Below, one piece after another: positions 26,990 through 33,293 of a stretch of 33,293 bases of DNA. The first letter of the stretch is position 1. Every line of letters starts with the position of its first letter. The notes under the pieces are model-generated. The model ran no database searches. It was not told where the DNA came from and saw only the letters and a program-made list of their open reading frames with translations. Origin of the DNA: Candidatus Moraniibacteriota bacterium (lineage in GTDB: Bacteria > Patescibacteriota > Minisyncoccia > Moranbacterales > GCA-2747515); assembly GCA_947311515.1 (NCBI GenBank), contig CAMZLB010000062.1, forward strand, positions 1-33,293, written 5' to 3'. Position numbers and translations under genes: made by a program.

Positions 26990-27041
26990 GTGTAAAAATA
27001 ACATGATATAATTAAGTCATAATTATTTAAGATTTCATATA

Positions 27042-27101
27042 ATGGTTTTGATTACAATGATAATAGTTTTAATGGTTTTGATTACAATGATAATAGTTTT
27101 A
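27042..27101 (+). repeat. Perfect 30-bp tandem duplication spanning start codon
   Basis: ATGGTTTTGATTACAATGATAATAGTTTTA twice in tandem. Confidence 0.98.
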
Positions 27102-29057
27102 GCTGTTATGTATTTTGTATTGAAATCCAGATTTGACTCTTTGGAATATAAAATTGATAGACTTAATGATTTTATAAGTAATTTAAATGAGAGTAATATT
27201 GGCAATACACAGACAAAGTCAATGTCTTCAGAAGATTATCAAAAACAGTTAGTAAGTAAAAATCAACAAATAGACAATACAACATTAAATAAATTGCAGC
27301 AAATAAAAAAAATACAAGATAACACTGCATTAGAATATGAAGAATATGGAGTGAATAGTATATCAAATGTGCAAAAAGTACCCAATTTAAATACTGTACA
27401 AAATGAAAATATCAGAAAATTACCAAAACAAGAAAAAGTAGAATTACCTAAGGCTAAAAAAGAGGATGGTGTATTTACTCGTTTTATAAAATGGCTAAGA
27501 GAGGATTGGCCTATGAAAATTGGAGGATTTCTAGTGATTTTAGCTACTGGATGGTTTGTGACTTATGCAGCTGAACAGGGTTGGCTAAGCGAAATTGCAC
27601 GTGTTGTACTTGGATATTTATTTGGTATTGCAACTCTGACATATGGATCAATTCGATCAAAAACTGTTCGATTACAGGGAAATGTATTTATAATTATAGG
27701 TGTTGCTGCGATATTTATTTCTACACTTGCAGGAGTAAATTTTCCAACTGTGTCACTTTCTGAAATTGCTGCATTATTTGTGATGTTTATAACAGTAGGA
27801 TTCGTTTCTCTTTTAGCTCTTAATCAACGGAATATAAATCTTTCAGGATCCACAATATTCTTCGGCGCTACTGTGCCACTATTCTTTTTTGATGCACTAG
27901 ACATAGATATAATATTTTTGTATCTATTGATTCTCACATTAGGTACTTTGTGGATTGTTGCTAAGTCTAATTGGAGATCCCTCACTCTTATGATGCTCGT
28001 TGTTGTTATGTTTTATGCTGTGGGACATGCTATTACAACTGGAGATGAAATTTCCATACTAAAAAATATGGTAGTATCTATAATATTTGCTTCTGTGTTT
28101 TATGGTGCAAATGTAGTAGCCATAGTAAAAACCAAAAAAATAAAGCCTATTGATATTGTAACAGCGATTGGGAATGGAATTTTGTACATGACACTAACAC
28201 TTATGTTCTCACCAGAGTATTTAGAAGTTTTCTTTCTTTTATTTGGTGTGATGATGTTCTCTACTGCTTCATATGTAATATTTCGATATTCAAAGTCACA
28301 AGGTCCTACTGTGATATATGGAGTAATATCCTTTATACTTCTAGTTATTGCAACAGCAATTCAGTTTGAAAATGAGACATCCGTATTTACAATTGCACTC
28401 ACAATAGAATTTACAGCCTTAGTGTTACTTATGATTTATAGCTTACGTCAAAAAATAACAAATTTATTTAAAATATTTAGCATAATTTTGTATTTATTTC
28501 CAATGCTTTTTGTTTTAGCTCGTATAGGGGATCTTTTTGATTTTATAGGTGGTTTGCCATTTAACTCATTGAATGACATGTGGTTGAAGTCATATTATAG
28601 ATATAATTCTTTTGAAGATGTTGTTATGGATTTATTTGTAGTTTTTGTAGCATGTTTGACTACATTTTTAATTGCGGGTTCTATTACTAAGTTCATAGGA
28701 TTTAAAGAAAATCTTATTTATATGCGTATATTTGCGTACTTTGGAGGAATTATTACAATTACTTTAATTTGGCTTTCTACTCATGTTTTTTTGCATTCCT
28801 ATCAGGACATAGCTTCATTTTTGTCACTCTTTATATTTACGATATTGGGTGTTGGATTTTATGTATTAGGATTCAAGGTAAGTCATAAAGCATATCGTGT
28901 ACTTGGAATCATATTATTTAGCATAGTTCTCCTTAGAATATTTTTTGTGGAATTTTGGGATATGGATATGCCTGTCAAGATTTTTACTGCATTTATTCTG
29001 GGAGCACTTTTTATATCTACTGCGTTTTTTGCAAAATTTAGTTCAGATAATAAATAA
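27042..29057 (+). CDS. DUF2339 polytopic membrane protein
   Basis: [52 protein letters not shown] and many TM segments; alternative start at 27072. Confidence 0.75.
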   Translation: MVLITMIIVLMVLITMIIVLAVMYFVLKSRFDSLEYKIDRLNDFISNLNESNIGNTQTKSMSSEDYQKQLVSKNQQIDNTTLNKLQQIKKIQDNTALEYEEYGVNSISNVQKVPNLNTVQNENIRKLPKQEKVELPKAKKEDGVFTRFIKWLREDWPMKIGGFLVILATGWFVTYAAEQGWLSEIARVVLGYLFGIATLTYGSIRSKTVRLQGNVFIIIGVAAIFISTLAGVNFPTVSLSEIAALFVMFITVGFVSLLALNQRNINLSGSTIFFGATVPLFFFDALDIDIIFLYLLILTLGTLWIVAKSNWRSLTLMMLVVVMFYAVGHAITTGDEISILKNMVVSIIFASVFYGANVVAIVKTKKIKPIDIVTAIGNGILYMTLTLMFSPEYLEVFFLLFGVMMFSTASYVIFRYSKSQGPTVIYGVISFILLVIATAIQFENETSVFTIALTIEFTALVLLMIYSLRQKITNLFKIFSIILYLFPMLFVLARIGDLFDFIGGLPFNSLNDMWLKSYYRYNSFEDVVMDLFVVFVACLTTFLIAGSITKFIGFKENLIYMRIFAYFGGIITITLIWLSTHVFLHSYQDIASFLSLFIFTILGVGFYVLGFKVSHKAYRVLGIILFSIVLLRIFFVEFWDMDMPVKIFTAFILGALFISTAFFAKFSSDNK

Positions 29058-29074
29058 TTCAATTATACTTTTAT

Positions 29075-30268
29075 ATGAAACAAGCATCATTAATCTTTTT
29101 ATTTATTTTAATCTTTCCATTTTTTGTTTTAGCAGAATGTGAGAATGGAGAGTTGGACTGCATAATAGGTTCATTGCCTAAAGAGATAACATTTTTCAAA
29201 AATAAATCAGAAATAAATTTACCAACTATTCTCGTACCTCGTGTAGTAGAATTTTCTGTACCATTTGATAAAAATGTCGAAAATTCTTATTTGATAACTG
29301 ATAAGTTATCCGGAGAACCTGTTGCATCTGAGTTAGTGAAAAACAAGGATAAAAAAAGTATTAGTTTAAATATTAGAAATGCGAATAGTTTTCAAAATAT
29401 TATAAATTTACAAAATTTAGGTGATGGAAATTTAGATACATTTGCAGAATTTCAGTTTTCAGAAAAAAAGAATCAGAAGGGTGAAGTAATAGCAGATGTT
29501 GCAACATTTGATATAATTACTAGTCGCGAAATTGATACAGATAGATTGTATATTTATTTAGATAAGCAAACTAATGCTCCACAGAGTGTGCGTATATCCG
29601 TGATAGAAAATGGAAGAGAGCGTTTGCTACTTCCGCATAAAAATATGCGTAGTGCAAATATTTTATTTCCACGTATAAAATCAAATCATTTTCGCATAGA
29701 GATTAAATATACTGATATACTTCGTATAAGGCAAATTAAATTTATTGAATTTGGTGTTCAAGATTCAATAATTCAAAAAGTTAGATTTTTGGCTATTCCA
29801 AAACGAAAATATGATATTTATTATAATTCAGATAAATATCTAGAAATAGAAACAGGCGAGACTCCAAAATTATCCATAGAAAAGCATCCTCTAAAGACAG
29901 AGATAAAATATACATTAAATTCAATGTATAAAAAAGCTGATACAGATGGAGATTTTATAATAGACGATGTAGATAATTGCATAACAGTAAAAAATACAAA
30001 TCAAGAAGATAAGGATAAAAATGGTATAGGAGATGCTTGTGAAGATTTTGATAAAGATGGTGTGATTAATAGTGAAGATAACTGTCCAAATGTAGCAAAT
30101 AAATTACAAAAAGATACTGATATGGATAATAAGGGGGATGTGTGCGATATGAAGGAAAATAGAGTATTTGCAAAATATCCATGGTTACCAACTGTTACGA
30201 TAGTTATCGTAGGATTAATTGTGGCTATACTTATAATTATTACATTAAAAAAAGATAATATAAAATAA
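29075..30268 (+). CDS. Secreted, C-terminally anchored protein with thrombospondin type-3 repeats
   Basis: Signal peptide; [71 protein letters not shown]-terminal TM. Confidence 0.8.
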   Translation: MKQASLIFLFILIFPFFVLAECENGELDCIIGSLPKEITFFKNKSEINLPTILVPRVVEFSVPFDKNVENSYLITDKLSGEPVASELVKNKDKKSISLNIRNANSFQNIINLQNLGDGNLDTFAEFQFSEKKNQKGEVIADVATFDIITSREIDTDRLYIYLDKQTNAPQSVRISVIENGRERLLLPHKNMRSANILFPRIKSNHFRIEIKYTDILRIRQIKFIEFGVQDSIIQKVRFLAIPKRKYDIYYNSDKYLEIETGETPKLSIEKHPLKTEIKYTLNSMYKKADTDGDFIIDDVDNCITVKNTNQEDKDKNGIGDACEDFDKDGVINSEDNCPNVANKLQKDTDMDNKGDVCDMKENRVFAKYPWLPTVTIVIVGLIVAILIIITLKKDNIK

Positions 30269-30421
30269 AATTCAGCAATTCCAAATAAATTGTTTAATAT
30301 TTTTTTGAATTTAGTAGACTTCTTGAAAAAAACTATGGAAATATTGTATTATATCTGTAAAAATATTCTATTTTTACAAGGTTTCAAATTTTTCATTATT
30401 ATATTTTGGAGATAAATAAAA

Positions 30422-30470
30422 ATCCCGAGATTATTTTTGTAATTTTTTACAATTTATAATCAAGGGATTA
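30422..30470. terminator. Hairpin between convergent genes
   Basis: AATCCCGAGATTAT ... ATAATCAAGGGATT between 30268(+) and 30530(-). Confidence 0.5.
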
Positions 30471-30529
30471 TTTAGCTAGTTATTATAAGCTAACTTTTAA
30501 AATGTGAGACGATGCTCACATTTTGGATT

Positions 30530-32167
30530 TTAATGAAATACTCCCACATTCAAGACTCTGACATTATTGTTTTCATTTAACTCAGCAACTTGATTGTTAT
30601 TGTCAACCTTCACGGAAATTTTATGTCCTCCATAATGAAGCTTACCCAAGTCAAAAGTAAATGCTCTTGTCTCATTTGTTTTGAGTGTGATGTATTCTTG
30701 ATGCCAAAACAATCTGTTATCAACTTGATTATCAGCTCTATAACCTTTAATAGTTGTTACTACCCAGAAACTACCTCTGAAATCTTTATTTCCTATATTT
30801 TTGATATAGTATTTGAATTTAGATGGTCGTCCTACATGATATTTATGAGTAGCATAAGCATTACTAACAATTAAATCTGGTCTAGTAGACATAAACACAC
30901 TAAAAACCTGATTTGTTTTATTATTGCTATAGTTAGATTCTTCAATATAATCACCTCCATAATTAACATTCAATTTCATAATGTAGCCACTACCAGCAGG
31001 CAATCCGATAACATCTGCAACTTTATTTACAGTACCACCATTAGCAGAAATATCATTATCAAAACATTGTTTTTTCCAAAATTTCTCTTGTCCAGATCGG
31101 AAAACTCTAATCAATGTACAAACCTTATTTGTAACTCTTGCATTTCCATTGTTTACTACATTGTAGTAAACTTTGAATGGTGAATTTTCATTTGCTCTAG
31201 AAAAACTTACAGCATTAGTTATCAAATCTGCTTTTAGTGTAGGAAATACTACAAAGCTATGATTAGTAACATTGTCATTTTCATTGGATTCAGAAACAAC
31301 ATTTTCAGGATCAATAGTGATTCTCAAATCATATTTACCAGCACTCAAGTTACCTGACTTAAGAGTTAGGTATTTAGTAATTGATTTGTTTGCACCATTT
31401 AAACTATCCAAATTATAAAAGTAAGTACTATGAAATTTTAAAGTACTACCTTGAAATATCTGAACTAAGACTTTGCAGTTACCAATATGTTTTGAATGAT
31501 TAATAGAATTTTTCACATCGAACTTAATCTTTGGATACACGTACGGATACGCTCTTTCTCTAAATCTTACATTAATAATGTTCAAATTCGGCTTTGGAAG
31601 AGGTTCTACATTTACCTTTGCAAACTCTTCTTTGTCAGAAGTGTTTGAGTAATCATTTTCATGATTATTATCAAGAGAATATTTTTGACTCTTAATCCAA
31701 GTATGGATGTAGTATTTACCAGGATTTGTTGGAATAGTTAAATTTTTCAAGCTAATCCATCTACTCTCACCAGGTGCTAAATCTTTAACTTCATTTCTAT
31801 CTTTTTTAGTAGGTTTTTTGCCTGCTAAATCAGCATTTTTATGAGAAGTTACATAAACATAAACTTGAGCATCTTCATATACTGCATCACCTTTATTCTC
31901 AATTTTGACTTTTAAATCAACATGAGAACCAGGAGTGATAGTACACGAATGACCAAAATCTTTTTGGTCATTTATAGAAACTTTGATAATCTTGATATTA
32001 CCATCAGCTAGTTTAGTATTCTCATCTTCATGATTATTAGGATGTGGTATTGTTGTACCGCCTCCAATTCTAGTAACTTTTGTATTACACACATTATATG
32101 CATATAATACTTCATTGCCACATAAAAATGTAGCTACTACTGTGCTTAAAAATGTAAATTTCATCAT
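30530..32167 (-). CDS. Secreted protein with multiple CARDB-like repeats
   Basis: Signal peptide; repeated VSESNENDNVTNHSFVV / IEESNYSNNKTNQVF / VAELNENNNVRVLNV motifs ending Ig-like CARDB units. Confidence 0.82.
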   Translation of the reverse strand: MMKFTFLSTVVATFLCGNEVLYAYNVCNTKVTRIGGGTTIPHPNNHEDENTKLADGNIKIIKVSINDQKDFGHSCTITPGSHVDLKVKIENKGDAVYEDAQVYVYVTSHKNADLAGKKPTKKDRNEVKDLAPGESRWISLKNLTIPTNPGKYYIHTWIKSQKYSLDNNHENDYSNTSDKEEFAKVNVEPLPKPNLNIINVRFRERAYPYVYPKIKFDVKNSINHSKHIGNCKVLVQIFQGSTLKFHSTYFYNLDSLNGANKSITKYLTLKSGNLSAGKYDLRITIDPENVVSESNENDNVTNHSFVVFPTLKADLITNAVSFSRANENSPFKVYYNVVNNGNARVTNKVCTLIRVFRSGQEKFWKKQCFDNDISANGGTVNKVADVIGLPAGSGYIMKLNVNYGGDYIEESNYSNNKTNQVFSVFMSTRPDLIVSNAYATHKYHVGRPSKFKYYIKNIGNKDFRGSFWVVTTIKGYRADNQVDNRLFWHQEYITLKTNETRAFTFDLGKLHYGGHKISVKVDNNNQVAELNENNNVRVLNVGVFH

Positions 32168-32180
32168 CTTTTCCTTTTTT

Positions 32181-33143
32181 TTATTTGCAAATACAAGCTT
32201 CGCCGAGATCTATTTCCTTGAGAGGTTCAGAATTACAAGTAAAATCATCACCTGCTACTTCAAACCATGTTACAGCATCTGAACAATCACCTGCTGGATA
32301 CCAACCAACTGTTTTTCCATCTGAAAAAGTGTGAGAACCAATGTAACAAACATCATCAGTTCCACATATAGATTCCCAGAGACTCATAACAGTAGGACAT
32401 GCTAAATCTACACCTTTTTTGATTTGAGCTGATGAATAACCATTACCAGCATTAACATGATTGTCTTTTGCATGTTTAATAAGCCAGCCTTTGGGTTCAT
32501 TTTTACAATAAAAACCTTTGCGTTTTCCTGCTGGTCCATCTATGACAGTTTCTTGTTCTCCTGTCAAAAGTTTTGCTTTTCTCACAAAGACAGAATCATT
32601 GGAAGTATTATACTCGTTTACTTCAATAGACATAGGTATTGATTTTCCAGCAAAATAATCGCTAAATTTATGAACACCGAAGTGTAAATGTGCTCCTTCA
32701 GAAGAACTCCCACTATTACCAGACAATCCAATCACATCACCTGCTTTTACCCAGGTACCCGTTGACTTCTTGGTAACATATACCTTACTAAGGTGCGCAT
32801 ATATAGTAAAAATACCCCTGTCTAGCAATTTTCCATTTTCATCTTTTTTTGGAATAAATGGTCCATGATAAACACGGACAACTTCTCCCCAAATAGGATC
32901 TGAAGTGTGTACTGCATAACCATCTTTTGCAGCGAGTACTTTGGTACCCGCACTTAGACCAAAGTCTAAATCGTAATTTGTGGAAGGCTTATCTATTCCA
33001 TGAGATGGGTTATCTTTAGATGTTCCATTCTGAGTACATATCTGAATTCCCTCAAAAGGTAATCTATCTATATGATAATACTCTGTCTGAGCCTGAGTTG
33101 CTAAACTAAATAAAACTAACGTCAAAAAATGTTGTTTTTGCAT
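32181..33143 (-). CDS. M23-family peptidase (LysM-less, secreted)
   Basis: Signal peptide; HGIDKPSTNYDLDFGLSAGTKVLAAKDGYAVHT; YAHLSKVYV; GDVIGLSGNSGSSSEGAHLHFGVHKF. Confidence 0.85.
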   Translation of the reverse strand: MQKQHFLTLVLFSLATQAQTEYYHIDRLPFEGIQICTQNGTSKDNPSHGIDKPSTNYDLDFGLSAGTKVLAAKDGYAVHTSDPIWGEVVRVYHGPFIPKKDENGKLLDRGIFTIYAHLSKVYVTKKSTGTWVKAGDVIGLSGNSGSSSEGAHLHFGVHKFSDYFAGKSIPMSIEVNEYNTSNDSVFVRKAKLLTGEQETVIDGPAGKRKGFYCKNEPKGWLIKHAKDNHVNAGNGYSSAQIKKGVDLACPTVMSLWESICGTDDVCYIGSHTFSDGKTVGWYPAGDCSDAVTWFEVAGDDFTCNSEPLKEIDLGEACICK

Positions 33144-33293
33144 TTTAAATCCTTATTATAAATTGTAAATGAGCTGTATTCTTTTGCATATGACTACACC
33201 CCGATGATGTAGTCAATTAGAAAAACAATATCTCTAATAATAATCAAACGTACTTAAAATTGTATCAAAAAGTAGTTTCATTTCTTTGTTTGG

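Noticed and set aside
1-33293. UGA=Gly recoding (genetic code 25)
   Set aside because: Long conserved proteins are intact under the standard code, with Gly encoded by GGN and no in-frame TGA.
1-33293. tRNA or rRNA genes
   Set aside because: No T-loop-like GTTCRANNC with matching acceptor stems and no rRNA signature words noticed by eye; a tRNAscan-SE run would be decisive.

Overview
AT-rich bacterial window (standard stop codons, TAA strongly preferred). The gene content looks like a Candidate Phyla Radiation / Patescibacteria-type genome; that placement is inference from HU, T4SS-type pilins, DUF2339 and overall style. Main content: a decayed IS transposase at the left edge; rny; an HU-type gene; a probable structured ncRNA with a TTAGG x7 repeat; TsaB-like, RibD-C and GNAT ORFs; a CsoR/CstR-like repressor with a consensus promoter and palindromic operator ahead of two membrane transporters; an anaerobic NTP reductase locus in which the NrdD glycyl-radical domain is a separate 54-aa ORF missing from the ORF track, followed by hupE-like and nrdG; a small PD-(D/E)XK-like nuclease ORF in what looks like a 600-bp cassette with an attC-like end, next to a frameshifted SF1 helicase-nuclease; an ArsP-type permease plus thioredoxin-like pair; a minus-strand surface/pilin/solute-binding cluster; pnp; mazG; a DUF2339 protein with a perfect 30-bp tandem duplication at its start codon; and secreted TSP3, CARDB and M23 proteins. 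Two related intergenic elements with terminal inverted repeats look like a MITE family. Strongest leads: (1) the HU-downstream RNA with two hairpins sharing an identical 10-nt loop, (2) the split NrdD, (3) the cassette/attC-like structure beside the nuclease-helicase pair, (4) the CstR-like operon, (5) the MITE pair. No database search or folding software was used.
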